From Aureobasidium sp. EXF-3400 (taxonomy: Eukaryota; Ascomycota; Dothideomycetes; Dothideales; Saccotheciaceae), in the NCBI GenBank assembly GCA_024195585.1, contig SWBL01000030.1:62001-126000 (forward strand): a stretch of 64,000 nucleotides of DNA. The letters run 5' to 3'. Made by a program: the position numbers and the translations under genes. Positions 1 through 10,926 of this stretch are shown in pieces. Each line of letters begins with the position of its first letter. Position 1 is the first letter of the stretch. The notes under the pieces were generated by a model. The model did not search any database. It saw only the letters and a program-made list of their open reading frames with translations, and was not told the origin of the DNA.

Positions 1-404
1 CGTGATGGAGGCAGAGATGAGAGGAAAGAGAAGAGGAGAGAGGACAAACCCAAGAGCGACAAAGAGAGGGAGAAGAAGCCAAAAGCTGTCGCTGCTCCTA
101 GCCGTGCGGAGCCTATGATTATTGTCAATGTCAATGATCGTTTGGGAACCAAGGCTGCTATTCCTTGTTTGGGCAGCGATCCAGTCAGTAAGTGCTGTCT
201 ATACTTCGATGGTGTTTTTAGCAAGTGCTGACTTTTTGTGTAGAAGCATTCAAGGCTATGGTTGCTGCACGTATTGGTCGTCAGCCTCACGAGATCATGT
301 TGAAGAGACAGGGCGAACGTCCGTTCAAGGACCATCTTACTCTGGACGATTATGGCGTTAGCAATGGCGTACAGCTTGACCTTGAACTTGACACTGGCGA
401 TTGA
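1..404 (+). CDS. HUB1: Ubiquitin-like modifier Hub1/UBL5 (3' part; 5' end outside window)
   Basis: Exons <1..187 and 244..404. Hub1 is an atypical ubiquitin-like protein that binds HIND motifs of Snu66/Prp38 non-covalently and tunes alternative splicing in the spliceosome; this is family knowledge. The visible part starts with a basic/acidic RD/RE/K-rich stretch, as in the N-terminal extensions of filamentous fungal Hub1. The complete ubiquitin-like fold follows, from MIIVNVNDRLG to the conserved tail YGVSNGVQLDLELDTGD, ending without the di-glycine of true ubiquitin. The 56-bp intron has a GTAAGT donor at 188, a GCTGAC-like branch point near 227 and TAG at 241-243; splicing restores VKAFKAMVAARIG. 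The start codon lies off the left edge. Confidence 0.9.
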
Positions 405-948
405 AAGGACATCTGGACCACGCAATCTTGTTGTCACCACTATGGAGCATTATGCTGTTAGCAGACAGCGCCTGGCACCCGCTACTAAGAAATATCTGTG
501 TCACATTGGGTCCGTACACGAAGAGAGCTTACTGGACGCTTAGCAGAACATGGCGCATGGACGGCACCAGATTCGAGATGTTCATGCTGAGCTGGATGGG
601 TCCTTGCAAGAGATCTCAACCTTGCCAGTCTCGTAGAGAGAGCTTGCTTGAAGACTTCCGTCACCTCATAAATGAAAACAGCAAACTTCTGGAGCCGGCC
701 TTTTCAGGCGCATCCCATCCGTACAACCATCTGTGCCTGCCAGTTCGCAAGTCTCAAGTTCTTCAACCCGTTTTCCGCTCGTTGTGTTGAATTAATCTCA
801 CGTAAGCTCCATAGGTTGTAGTTCGGGGACCTTGCTGAGTCGAGCGTGTGATAGCATGACATACTCATTATGCATACGCCTGCCAGCAGGCCGACAGTAA
901 CGTTCCTCAACTAGAATACAACACCCCCTCTCATTGCTCTCTCAAGAC
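405..948. other. Intergenic, convergent 3' ends
   Basis: This lies between the converging HUB1 and small mitochondrial protein genes. Only short ORFs without recognisable motifs occur; I see no RNA gene or repeat. Confidence 0.5.
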
Positions 949-1284
949 TCAGTTCTTCTTGCCATGAGGATGTTCCTTCTCAGCCTGTCCTGCTGTCTCC
1001 TTCTGCAAATCCTCCATGTGGCTATCATGATCGTGAACCTTCTCTCTGTCTGCAGTGATCGAAGCTTCACCAGCAGAAGCCAGGTCCTCGTTCCATTGGG
1101 CCTTTCCTTGCTTTTGTGCCTTAAGTTGCTCTTGTTTGGTCTTCTCGAGCTCTTCGGGAGAGCGGGCAGCGTCTTCCTTGATGCTGCGGAAGGGCGAGGC
1201 GGTAAAGGTACGGAAGGTGGGAGGGAAAGAGCGCAGACGCTGCATGCGGGTGGAGCGGAAGAGGTGAAGTGTGCGCGAAGACAT
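949..1284 (-). CDS. Small conserved fungal protein, probably mitochondrial
   Basis: A 111-aa single-exon protein. The first ~35 residues are rich in Arg/Ser with no acidic residues (MSSRTLHLFRSTRMQRLRSF), typical of a mitochondrial presequence. The rest is highly charged and helical, with KTKQEQLKAQKQGKAQWNEDLAS and DHDSHMEDLQKETA motifs that I associate with a family of ~100-aa ascomycete proteins of unknown function. The Met at 1284 was chosen because it begins this presequence; the frame stays open upstream to about 1590 but that part has low-complexity non-conserved composition. Its 3' end faces HUB1. Function unknown. Confidence 0.6.
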   Translation of the reverse strand: MSSRTLHLFRSTRMQRLRSFPPTFRTFTASPFRSIKEDAARSPEELEKTKQEQLKAQKQGKAQWNEDLASAGEASITADREKVHDHDSHMEDLQKETAGQAEKEHPHGKKN

Positions 1285-1616
1285 TGTTATGGTTTGTGAT
1301 TCTGCCGAGGTGTTAGTGAGTAGTATGAATAGATGGACTTCAGAAGTCGTACTCTTTGGAAGGGTTGAGACTGGGTACGTGAGTGAAAAGTATTGGTTTT
1401 GTATAAGTAGAGTAGAAAAGTCGTGAGGATATTTTGATAGGACTCTGGGGCTTTGCAAGGTCTTAAACAGGAACCTCGGAAGAGCTTGGTATAGCATCAT
1501 AATCAGCATGACGTAGGGTGGGGCAACCGGACAACCAAGGTAAAGGAACATCTCGCGTGTACGAGCACACATTTTTTGGTACATATACATATCACATCGA
1601 AAGTGCTACAACAACA

Positions 1617-1713
1617 TCCGATATGGTCTAGTGGCTAGGATTTCTCGCTCTCAAACCGTTCAACCTGAACAACTAGGTCCGAGGAGGCCGGGGTTCAATT
1701 CCCCGTGTCGGAA
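1617..1713 (+). tRNA. tRNA-Glu(CTC) with 25-nt intron
   Basis: The acceptor stem TCCGATA pairs with TGTCGGA (one wobble), and the D arm contains GTCTAGTGGCTAGGAT. The anticodon stem is TCTCG/CGAGG with loop CTCTCA..C and anticodon CTC at 1650-1652. The T arm is CCGGG-GTTCAAT-CCCCG-like. The intron 1654-1678 sits at the canonical 37/38 position and holds a GTTC/GAAC hairpin. The internal B box GGTTCAATTCC is intact. Its near twin is at 49692-49787. Confidence 0.93.
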
Positions 1714-2198
1714 TCTTCTTTTGCACTTTCTTCTCAACACTCCTGCGACGCAAGGACTCTGCTTTTTGTTTTTTTGCAGTGTATCCTGTCGTTCCTTTCT
1801 TGGATAGCAAGTAGCGCTGCGATCCAAGATTCAGCCCTTGAATCTAGTGCTGCTGCAAACATTGGTGGTGTTATCGCTAACCCTCGACCAGTTCCTTCGA
1901 ACTCATCAGGCACCATTATCGTCCGCTAACAAGCGATTGTCATGCACTATACACGTAAAAGCTACTGCCTGGGCCTACAGAAAATGGCTACCAGTATGGT
2001 TGGCTATCCAGATAGCGAAAGGTAACTCAAGAGCTAGAATGAGTCAGTCATCTTTGAGATTTGACACAGCTGCCTTGAGTCTTCTTCATCTTCCTTTGTT
2101 ACTGTTCTTCCTTCTCTTCCTCTTTCACCCTACGGAACTCTCTCAAAACCTCTGATATAAACGTCTTCCACAACAGTTCGACACCCGCGATAACAACC
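1714..2198. other. Intergenic between tRNA-Glu and F-box-like gene
   Basis: A T-run (1767-1775) about 55 bp past the tRNA could end Pol III transcription; a shorter T-rich stretch follows the tRNA directly. The remainder is presumably the promoter of the next gene. No ORF with recognisable content. Confidence 0.4.
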
Positions 2199-3317
2199 AT
2201 GTCACAAGACAACATATTTTCATCACGGGTGCCTACTGGACTTATGGATCTGGCTACAGAGGTTCGTCTGATGATCCTCGAACAAGTTTTCCAAAACGCA
2301 GACGAAAACGCTATCAGTCACCCGCTTCTTCATGTCTGTCGTACCATGCGAGCCGAATACATAACGGCGTTCTCTGGCAAAATCTCTCTTTACATGACTT
2401 CTTGGTGTACGCCGTTCGAAGACCAGAAGCCAAAACCAACACTCATCATCAGACGAGTTTCTGATACGAAGTGTGTGTTCCCGAGACGTTTCAATCCAGG
2501 GTACAGTCTCACGCCGAGTGGTATACCAGATGTGGATACCACACTCACTCCCAGATGGCCGAGAGAAGACTTTGAGGCTTTTGCGAAATGTTCATTCTCG
2601 TGGTGCATTTTCCATCTAAAGAAGATCGTCTTTGACCCGTTTGTTTTGGAGGAAGCAACTTTCTTTGAAAAAACACTCATCACTTTCGAAGTCCAGCGCA
2701 AGAATCGACGACTCATACCCATAGCTTTGACCACAAGCCACATACTTCACATTCAACATATTAGCCCCATGGATCGAGAGATTCTGATGCTTGCTGAGGC
2801 TAGAATAGCCCTGTGGAAGTCTCTAGCCGATGGCCAGAGGAGACGTTCGACGTTTAGTCATGGCTGGATATCTGATTTTATTGGAACAATCAGCGACAAA
2901 GACTTTGTAGGAGATCTGATCACGGCGGTCCATGGAAGCAGACCTGTTGTCCACTTCTGGTCGCTGAGATGTGGCGGACTAGCCGTGCTTTCCTCGAGAC
3001 TTGGTTATATTGCTAGAATATCCAATATGTATTGGTGTTCTTGTGTGGCTAGTCGTATATCTAATGTACCAGTATGTCCTTCCAATCGCCAAATCCTGTT
3101 AGATGCAGCAAACGAAAGCAAGAGAAAATGTCAATTGGAATCACACACTCTCTGTATACTAAAGTATGTAACGCGCATGGCTATAGAAATGCACAATAGT
3201 AACAGGAAAAAAGACGATATCCACCAAGAAACAACAATTTGTCGACTCTCTGTGGACACGCCTCCAATGTCAAAAATGATTATGCCTTTTCATAGTCTAT
3301 ATCCTGCTCTTCTATGA
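2199..3317 (+). CDS. F-box-like hypothetical protein (tandem copy 1)
   Basis: A 372-aa single-exon protein starting at ATG 2199 in context AACAACCATGTC. Residues 18-27 (LATEVRLMIL) and 41-55 (HPLLHVCRTMRAEYI) form the N-terminal helix-turn pattern common in the large F-box/2EXR-like families of Dothideomycetes, where LP.E(I/L)R..I is the hallmark. The rest has no recognised domain; it is mixed alpha/beta with several Cys in the C-terminal third. The gene just downstream (3699-4472) shares the first ~60 residues, so the two are tandem paralogues. A role in SCF-type ubiquitin ligation is only possible, not shown; the F-box is weak and no substrate-binding repeats are seen. Confidence 0.72.
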   Translation: MSQDNIFSSRVPTGLMDLATEVRLMILEQVFQNADENAISHPLLHVCRTMRAEYITAFSGKISLYMTSWCTPFEDQKPKPTLIIRRVSDTKCVFPRRFNPGYSLTPSGIPDVDTTLTPRWPREDFEAFAKCSFSWCIFHLKKIVFDPFVLEEATFFEKTLITFEVQRKNRRLIPIALTTSHILHIQHISPMDREILMLAEARIALWKSLADGQRRRSTFSHGWISDFIGTISDKDFVGDLITAVHGSRPVVHFWSLRCGGLAVLSSRLGYIARISNMYWCSCVASRISNVPVCPSNRQILLDAANESKRKCQLESHTLCILKYVTRMAIEMHNSNRKKDDIHQETTICRLSVDTPPMSKMIMPFHSLYPALL

Positions 3318-3698
3318 TCGAAACCAGCACAGTCACAGACCTTAGTAGAAGGGCGGGATTCAAGCCCATGCCATAGAGATTTATCAAGGAGAAAGTCCAT
3401 AAAGCACAAACTCTTGGTAAACATTGCTCTATCCCAAGAAGACATCATGAACATCGAGCCCGATCTCAAGCTGAACCTCAGCGCTTAAGGAGCCCACACC
3501 AATTATAGCAAGCATTGATATGGCAGCCACGTGGTAGGAGGCAGAATCAATTAGTTCCTACTAAAACAGCAACTGTGACTCTTATCTCGCCTTCCACACA
3601 TATATCTGCATTCGCGACATTCGTACCTGCCTATCTTCTTCCTTACAAACTGCTCACCACTCTTGCAATACAGAATCATCGACCTCACATCAAGTATA
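3318..3698. other. Spacer between tandem paralogues
   Basis: 381 bp separating the two F-box-like genes, presumably terminator plus promoter. No feature recognised. Confidence 0.4.
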
Positions 3699-4472
3699 AT
3701 GCCTGGACTACTGAATCTACCAATCGAGCTCCGCCTCGCTATCTTCAACGATGTCTTCAATCAGGAGGATCAATGTGCCCTCACACATCCTCTGCTTCAC
3801 GTGTGCCGAACCATACGTCTTGAGTACATCGACGTTCTATCCGGCACCTTCTCTTTGTCTATCATCGGAATCCCAGGCCTGGCAACACATCCAGGTCTTA
3901 ATCGTCAACTCTATCAGGCACTCACCCCCAAATTCTCCATTGTCCGCGATGAAAACCCCATTCCCTTGCACCCGAAGAAGAAAAGCATGGATCTCTTTAC
4001 GTTTGCAGATTCGCTATATGCATGGCTGATCGAACATGCATGCGGTGCGTTGATCAAACCTACGGACGTTAGCTCTCGTCGCAGCAGATATGTGGCATCT
4101 TGGCTGCGTTCCAAGTCCGCTCCCAACTACATACTCAGTTTCAAGGATGGGGTCGAGATTCAGCCATTCTATGATCTCTGCCCGAGATCCTTGAGCAACG
4201 AAAGTGAGAGGCTCGAAACTACCCGTAAGGAGCTCGCCTATTGGAAAAGTGGACAGCTCGTTGAAGAAGATTCGAGGCCTTCGAGTACAACCAATAAATC
4301 CTTGAACGACAGGCAGAAAAGATGGATATTGACTTTCATGAAAGAATTTGATTGTGCGAGATTGAAGTGGTTGATGGCGGATTCCTCGAGGCGTGCTGCG
4401 AGCGAAAACCAGGCATTGATATACCAAGCATTGGTAGGAATTTGCCTCTTAGTCTCCGGGAACATGCGTTGA
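3699..4472 (+). CDS. F-box-like hypothetical protein (tandem copy 2)
   Basis: A 257-aa single-exon protein. ATG 3699 was chosen because MPGLLNLPIELRLAIF (residues 1-16) starts directly at the F-box-like motif; the open frame further upstream has no ATG in good context. Residues 30-44 (HPLLHVCRTIRLEYI) are almost the same as in the gene at 2199-3317, followed by the shared SG..SL pattern. After ~60 residues the two diverge strongly, as often seen in fast-evolving lineage-specific fungal families. This copy is ~115 residues shorter. No catalytic or membrane motif is visible. Confidence 0.7.
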   Translation: MPGLLNLPIELRLAIFNDVFNQEDQCALTHPLLHVCRTIRLEYIDVLSGTFSLSIIGIPGLATHPGLNRQLYQALTPKFSIVRDENPIPLHPKKKSMDLFTFADSLYAWLIEHACGALIKPTDVSSRRSRYVASWLRSKSAPNYILSFKDGVEIQPFYDLCPRSLSNESERLETTRKELAYWKSGQLVEEDSRPSSTTNKSLNDRQKRWILTFMKEFDCARLKWLMADSSRRAASENQALIYQALVGICLLVSGNMR

Positions 4473-4812
4473 GGCTCCAGATCCCTGAGCTGTTTTGGTA
4501 GAGAACAGACAAACGATGTACCTAAATATGCATCTCATGCTTGGATGAAAATATCAAAGTGCACGTCACAATCCATTGCACTTCACCATCATGATTCGTA
4601 ACACTATGAGTAGATCTATGCTCTGATGCCCGTGTGCTAAAGTATGTAACCTTCTCGAACTTCTACTATAGCAAAGAGCATCTCTTTACCATAGAAAGGC
4701 ACAATTGATTTCAGAAGCAGAGGCATGACCAAAAAGAGCTGTAAAGATGTCGCCTCTCAGTGGATACTATCCTGTTTCCTAATAGTATTGTGCATTCTTC
4801 TAGCCATAAACG
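4473..4812. other. Intergenic, convergent 3' ends
   Basis: 340 bp between the converging F-box-like copy 2 and the M20 amidohydrolase. Nothing recognised. Confidence 0.4.
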
Positions 4813-6294
4813 CTACTTTTGCACAAAGGGAGGACGCTCAAACTCCCTCCTGATCTCCTTGAGATACCCATCCACTGTCAACACATCAACCGCCGTAGCA
4901 GCCAAAGCCTTACCAACCATCAACGCCTTATCATGTGCCTCTATTGTCCTACTAGCTCTTGTAAAGTCAGGTGTATGTGGTCCACCACCCTGTTCTCCAT
5001 CTTCAGCTACACTCTTGACCCAGAATCCAGGACTCAGAGAAGGGAAGGCATGACTGATGTCTCCCTGGTCGGTACTCGCCTGTGTAGCACTAGTCAGCAG
5101 TTCCACTTCTGGAACTGCCAACTCTCCACCTAGTCCAACGAAATGCTTTGCATAACTCCGGCCCAGAGCTTTGTTGGGTACATGATCCAGATATGTCGAT
5201 TGCGGCGTCATTTTCAGTTTCGCACCTGTAGCCGTCGCAGCACCTTCGAAACAAGCATCGACTCTTTTCTTCAGCGCATCAAGTCTGTCCTTCGTACTCG
5301 ACCTGACCACAAAATCACCAGCAGCGTACGCATGAATGATATTAGGTTTGACTCCTCCATGCGTAATACATCCTTGAACAATATCTCCTGGCTGCGTTTG
5401 TTGGCGCAGGCAAAAAATGGCTGTGTATGCTGTTATCAATGCATCCAAAGCATTGATGCCTTCCCAAGGTGCAGCTGCTGCATGGGCTTCTTTGCCAAAA
5501 TATTCGACTTTGAAGGCTGAAAAGGCTGATGTACGCACTAAAGAAGCGTCTGGAGTTATTCCTGGGTGAGAGATTAGAGATACGCCGATGTTGTGTTTGG
5601 TGTATGCTCCTGCGTTTAGGAGTTTGATCTTGCCACCTCCGCCTGTGTGTGTCTTGTTAGCTCTGCATACTGTGGCATGCTGAAGATATGGTGGGTGGTA
5701 CCTTCTTCAGCAGGTGTGCCGAACAGCACCACTTTTCCTGCGATGTTGTGTCTTTGCATCATGTGTTTCGTGGCCAAAGCAGCAGATATGGAGGCGATAG
5801 CAATGAGATTGTGTCCACAAGCATGTCCAATTCCTGGTAGAGCATCTGGAGGAAATGTCAGTATTCGATCGTGTACACAAGCAAACTTGATTATTGCTTT
5901 TCCTACTCCGTACTACCGCCGGATATCTGCTTTAGATGAGGAATAACTCACCATACTCAGCATTAAAGCTCAGAACTTCACCTTCTGAAGTCTTTTTGTT
6001 GTCGAATACAGCAATAAAAGCTGTGTCAATCCCACAAGCCCTTTCCTCTACTTCCCAGCCGTCCAATCCCTTGAAGAACTTCACCAACGAGGCATAAGCT
6101 TTGTACTCTTCATAGTTCAATTCGGGATTGTCGTGGATGAGCAGACTGAGGTGCCTGAGTCCTGGGCTCAGGTGGTCGATATAGGTTGATATGGTAGCGA
6201 GATGAGATGGTGCGGAGGAAGAGGGAGCAGTGGAGGTAGTTGGAGGATCCGGCGTGGAGATGAGGACGTAATCATCTTCAGTGTGTTCGTCCAT
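4813..6294 (-). CDS. M20-family metallo-amidohydrolase (PM20D2/AbgB-like)
   Basis: Exons complement(5952..6294, 5702..5845, 4813..5642); 438 aa. The family (peptidase M20D/aminoacylase-1-like 2) hydrolyses amide bonds of small N-acyl or dipeptide substrates with one or two Zn2+. Metal and catalytic signatures are present: GHACGH at 121-126, the catalytic EE pair in GTPAEEGGGGK at 161-162, and GGVKPNIIHAYA with the dimerisation-lid His region (EAHAAAAPWEGINALD). The first ~35 residues are Ser/Thr/Pro-rich without a clear signal peptide, so I infer a cytosolic enzyme. Introns are 106 bp (5846-5951, GTGAGT) and 59 bp (5643-5701, GTACCA); both joins rebuild conserved motifs. The substrate cannot be named from sequence. 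Confidence 0.88.
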
Positions 6295-6559
6295 CAGGCG
6301 AGAGTCGAGCGTGTTCTGATGTTATGATACGGTGATGAAGAGAGGTCGCGAGGGAATACATATAGCGTCTCCATGCGGGGAATATCAGATAGGGCAAGAC
6401 AGGCGGGGTCGAGACATCATATAGATTCTCAAAGGTCATGCAATCTGCCAGCTGACAATTACGTGCTCGAAACGAGCAAAGGAACTGGTAATGAACTGAA
6501 GTAAAGCTTCTTGACCTGGGTTTCCTACACCTTTCCGTATCATTGTGGAAAATCCACCC

Positions 6560-9027
6560 TTACAAAGCAACACCAATCATCTCGTTGCTCTGTTCTCCAC
6601 TCGAGACCGCCTGGTTTTCCTTCTCGTCGGCACTCTTCTCACTGATACCAGCAGCTTGGAGTAGTCTGGGCTCTATTAATTCAGACAGCTCAACCTCCAA
6701 GAAGCCATCATCAGCGTCATCATCCTCTTCATCGCCAGTGATCATCTCGAACTTGTCGAAGAGTCTACGACCTTGATTGTCATACTTTCGACCAGGAATG
6801 TCGCGCTTAGCCAACTGCAATCCTAGGCTCTTATTATCAGAAACGTGTTGAATGGAAGCAGTGCGCACGGGAGACATGGCTGGTGCCCAATTTGTAGCAG
6901 CCGAGACTTCGAACTGTGTGAATGTGATGATAGCACCAGGGAGTGTGGTCTCTTCCGTCAATGGAGGCAGAGTGGAAAGATCGGACGGCAAAGGTGGTAA
7001 GTCTGCAGCATCTGAGGATTCCGCGAGGAGTTGTGCAGTAGCGGCTTCTTGATCCGCTTCTTGCGCTGCACCAGCAGTCTCATCTTCGTCATCGCCATAG
7101 TTGAGAGCATCGCCATCGGCACCGTCATTGTAGTATTCACTGTAGCTGTTGTCGAGCTCTTCTTCAGTGCGTTGTAGCTTGGAGGAATCGAAAGCTTGAG
7201 AGCCGCGCTTGCGCTTCTTGATACGCTGGCTAGGATCCCAGCGCTGGTAGAATGGGAAGGGTGGAGTGGAATAGTAATACTCTTCCGATCCTGGTGCACA
7301 TTCGACAGCGGAAAGGGAAATCTTCGACTTCCAGGCATCAATGTCGGTAGGACCTTCTTCCTCTTCTGCGGGCACTGGTTGTTCATCGGGAGCAGCAGCA
7401 ACCGTAGGCTTGATGACCGGCTTGCGTGTGGTTTGAGCAGCGAGTTTAGCTTGCAGGCGTTGTCTGTCGGCGTCATTCTTGGGTGCGCGGACACCAAGAG
7501 AACTGAACAGGAGACGGTTGGAACTTGCCAGGTCGAGTCTTGCTCTACGGACTTCTGGCTGTGGAGTGGTGTTGTTCTCGTTCGCGGAGATTGTGCTGGG
7601 ACCGGCATCGCTCATGACAGCGTCTTCAGAAGGAGTCGACAGATCGTTGTTGACGTCAACACCACCAGATTGCAAAGCAGCCAGAAGTGCCTCTCTCTTC
7701 TGGTTGAACTCTTCGGAATTGGATTCTGTAAGAGGCTTCTTTGCCTTGGGCTTGACCTTTAGTTGTCTTGGAACCATGGGTACTGGCTTCTTGACTACGG
7801 GTGGAGTGATCGTTTCTGTTTGTTCAGTCTCAGATTCGGATTCAGAATCGGAGTCTGAAACGGAGCTTGAGCTCGATTCCGAACTGGAAGACTCGTCGTC
7901 TGAATCAGATACCGAAGCAGAAACACGACTCTCTTCATTCTCCTCTCTCCATTTCTTCAGGTCTTGACGAGTAGCGTTCGCAGGCAGATGGCCCTTGGAC
8001 TTCAACCAGGCGAGCTTTTTTGCATCACGGCGGCGTCGGTTCCTAGCACGAGTTCGCTGCTTGCCATCACTAGGGGGAGCTTGTTTCGTAGAAGGAGCCT
8101 GCTTAGTAGCCGGAGTTGTGGTAACCTTAGGTTTGACAAGTGCTTCAATGGAGCTGCTGTTCTTGTTGATAGGCTCTTCTGAAGGAGCGTCACTATCGCT
8201 GCCACTCGAGTCATGGTCGTCGTCAGAAGTGTCGTCGTCGCTGTCGCTATCGCTCGATGACTCTTCTGAGGTGGACGCCGAGGCTTGATCAACGTGTTCG
8301 AGCAGCTTCATGTTTCTGTCTTGTCCAATATCAAGGTCGTCGTCAGAGGGAGGCTCAAAATCGTCATCCTCATCATCGTCCATATCGTAATCGTCGAAGA
8401 TCAGGTCGCCATTATCCTCATAGTCGGCTTGTAGGAATTCTGGGCTGAAGGTGACATGCTTGTGAGCCTTGGTCCGGGCGCGTGGTTCTGGTATTGAAGG
8501 AGGTTGACCGAAATCGGCCAGCTGTAGAGCGTCGTTCGACTCTTGGGTGTCTAGGTCGGACTCTTGTAGAGATGGATCGAGCCTGGCACGTTTGCGAGGA
8601 GGAATGTGGATGGGAGCGTGGACTGGGGCGCGTAATAGAGGTCGGCCAAAAGCGATGCCATCGACGAGATGTCTGCCGTCTCTTGAAATTTGGTGTCTGC
8701 CTGAGAGGTTCCTGGCGCGAATGTCGTTGGTCTGCAGTGGTTGGATTCTGGGCAGGGATTAGGACCGTGTTGCGACAATGTCGATGTTCGTGATACTTAC
8801 ACAACCTCATCATCTTGTTTCAAAATGTCGCCGAGCTGCTGAAAGTGCAGCAGCTCATAACCACCAAGGTGGACAGCATAATCCTCCAGACCCCAACCTT
8901 CAGCCTCGAGAGGGAAGAAGTCGCTTATTTGTGTGAGCAGTTCGGCCGTGGTACTAGCGGCGTCAACCTTCCACAGGATCTTGGTCGGCGGCAGTTGATG
9001 CCTGAGGACCTGCAGCCGGATTCTCAT
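6560..9027 (-). CDS. Coilin-like nuclear protein with ubiquitin-like N-terminus (DUF7357 type)
   Basis: Exons complement(8801..9027, 6560..8747), 53-bp intron with GTAAGT donor; 804 aa. The N-terminus (MRIRLQVLRHQLPPTKILW, then EGWGLEDYAVHLGGYELLHF) matches the conserved ubiquitin-like module of fungal DUF7357/coilin-N-like proteins. It is followed by the conserved block RNLSGRHQISRDGRHLVDGIAFGRP and the basic RKRARL motif. The middle is an intensely acidic Asp/Ser-Glu region (DDDEDDDFEPPSDDD and several SDSD tracts) with basic patches (RTRARNRRRRDAKK), which suggests a nuclear RNP or chromatin role. A Tudor-like patch may lie near the AWKSKISLSAVEC segment, but that is uncertain. The join restores DEVVIQPLQTNDIRAR. 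The function in fungi is not established. Confidence 0.8.
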
Positions 9028-9504
9028 GGCGACGACAGTGACAAAGTCAAAGTTGCTGTCATGCGAAAAGTTGGAGATATTGGACCGTGACGGCGTTTGC
9101 GTTGCTTATCTCCACGCTACAATCGCAAGCTTCAAACAGAAGGAACTTGGAAGCCTTCAATCAGATGCTGAACATGATCAGAGCTTCTTTGTAAGCGTCA
9201 AATCAACTCTGTTGACTTGCCAACATCATGTGTTTATCCCCGGACTAATTACAGCATGCATGGGTCACTGCCAGCCACAGAAACAAGCCCCAGGGCGCTT
9301 ATCAGGTACGAGAGAGCAAAGTGGATACAGATTTGGAAGGACGCGATTCTTTTGACCGAAGCTTCGGAAACCTTTCGTCATCGTCATCGCGACAGGTGCA
9401 GCTTTCCCGCCGGCTTCGCAAAAGACATGGCAGCCGTTTCTCCATCAATTGCCCTTCTTCCCTTCTTCTCTCCTAAACATCACATATTGTAATATCTAGT
9501 CATC
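9028..9504. promoter_or_regulatory. Divergent promoter: coilin-like gene / MCR1
   Basis: 477 bp separate the two divergent start codons. A pyrimidine-rich stretch (TTCTTCCCTTCTTCTC) precedes the MCR1 start, as is common in front of fungal housekeeping genes. No specific operator was identified. Confidence 0.45.
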
Positions 9505-10658
9505 ATGTTCGCCAGATCAGTATTCCGTCCCGCGAGGACCGCCGCCAGCGTACGTCCACAATTGCCCTCACGCGCCTCGATCCGTCCATACTAACACGTC
9601 TATCAGCATGTCCGCCGCTACGCTTCGGACGCCGCCGCAAAGTCTGGCTCAAACACTCTCCTCTTCTCTGGTGTTGCTGCCGGTGCCGGTCTCGCTGGTT
9701 ACATGTATTCGCAGCGTGCTCAGGCTGAGGGCCAGCACGGCAACACCAACGAGAGCGGTGCTTACGGTCAGCCCGCCTCCAAGACTGAGGAAGCCAACAT
9801 CCCCAACCAGGCTGCCGACCCTTCCAAGTGCTTTACTGGCGGCGACCAGGGCTTCGTCAGCTTGAAGCTGATGGAGAGCGAGGTCATCAACCACAACACA
9901 AAGAGACTGCGCTTCCACCTCCCTGAGGAGGGCAGCGTTTCCGGTCTCACCATTGCCTGTATGTTTGTACTTAGAACACAAACGGCCAATTCATTACTGA
10001 CACCTCTGCAGCCGCTCTGATCACCAAGTACAAGGGTCCCGAGATGGAGAAGCCCGTCATCCGTCCCTACACTCCCGTCAGTGATGAAGACACCGTTGGC
10101 TACCTCGACTTCATCGTCAAGAAGTACCCCGGTGGTCCTATGTCCGAGCACCTTCACAACATGGAGCCTGGACAGCGACTCGACATGAAGGGTCCTATCC
10201 CCAAGTACCCCTGGGAGGAGAACAAGCACGACCACATCGCCTTGATCGCTGGTGGTACCGGCATCACCCCCATGTACCAGCTCGCCCGCGCCATCTTCAA
10301 GAACCCCAACGACAAGACAAAGGTCACTCTCGTTTTCGGTAACATTTCCGAGGAGGACGTTCTCCTCAAGCGCGAATGGGAGGACCTCGAGAACGAGTAC
10401 CCCAACCGCATGCGCGCCTTCTACACTCTCGACAACCCCCCAGAGGACTGGCCCGGCCCGAAGGGCATGATCACTAAGGACCTTCTCAAGACTGTCCTTC
10501 CCGATCCCAGCAAGGAGAACATCAAGGTCTTCGTCTGTGGTCCCCCTGGCATGTACAAGGCCATCGCTGGCCCCAAGAAGAGCCCTAAGGACCAGGGTGA
10601 TCTTACTGGCATGCTCGCCGAGCTTGGCTACAAAAAGGAGCAGGTCTACAAGTTTTAA
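9505..10658 (+). CDS. MCR1: NADH-cytochrome b5 reductase, mitochondrial (MCR1)
   Basis: Exons 9505..9549, 9607..9958, 10012..10658; 347 aa. FAD enzyme passing electrons from NADH to cytochrome b5 (or to D-erythroascorbyl radical in yeast Mcr1), on the outer membrane or in the intermembrane space. The N-terminus is a short Arg-rich presequence ([15 protein letters not shown]) followed by one membrane segment ([18 protein letters not shown]). The FAD-binding RPYTPVSDE, the NADH-binding [15 protein letters not shown] and [10 protein letters not shown] motifs are all intact, and the C-terminus ends in the typical YKKEQVYKF. Both introns (57 and 53 bp) have GTACGT/GTATGT donors; the first holds a CTAAC branch site. 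Codon use is C-ending and strongly biased, unlike its neighbours, which suggests high expression. Confidence 0.96.
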
Positions 10659-10926
10659 GCTGTCTCGGATAAGAAACAAAATCATGTAATCATGTATATT
10701 AGAAACGAATAGAATGTCCTATAACCTTTACCCAGAAGCTTCAGCTCTCAATCAGCTTTCCTCACTTAACGCACAATTTAGTATCAAGTCCGGTCTTGGG
10801 ATATTATTTGAGATTCAGGAGGGCCCTCTAGTGCTTCTAACGAACAGCCTAGCATCAACACCAATGAACAAAAGCCAAACTATACCCATGCCCCAAAACT
10901 CCCGAACACAAATCACAAAAGAGAAT

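Noticed and set aside
7479..7967. Long ORFs opposite the acidic coilin-like gene
   Set aside because: Reverse complements of GA-rich codons (Ser/Asp/Glu) give open Ser/Leu-rich frames; shadows of the real gene.
9768..10685. 305-codon ORF antisense to MCR1
   Set aside because: Arises from the strongly biased C-ending codon use of MCR1 on the other strand.
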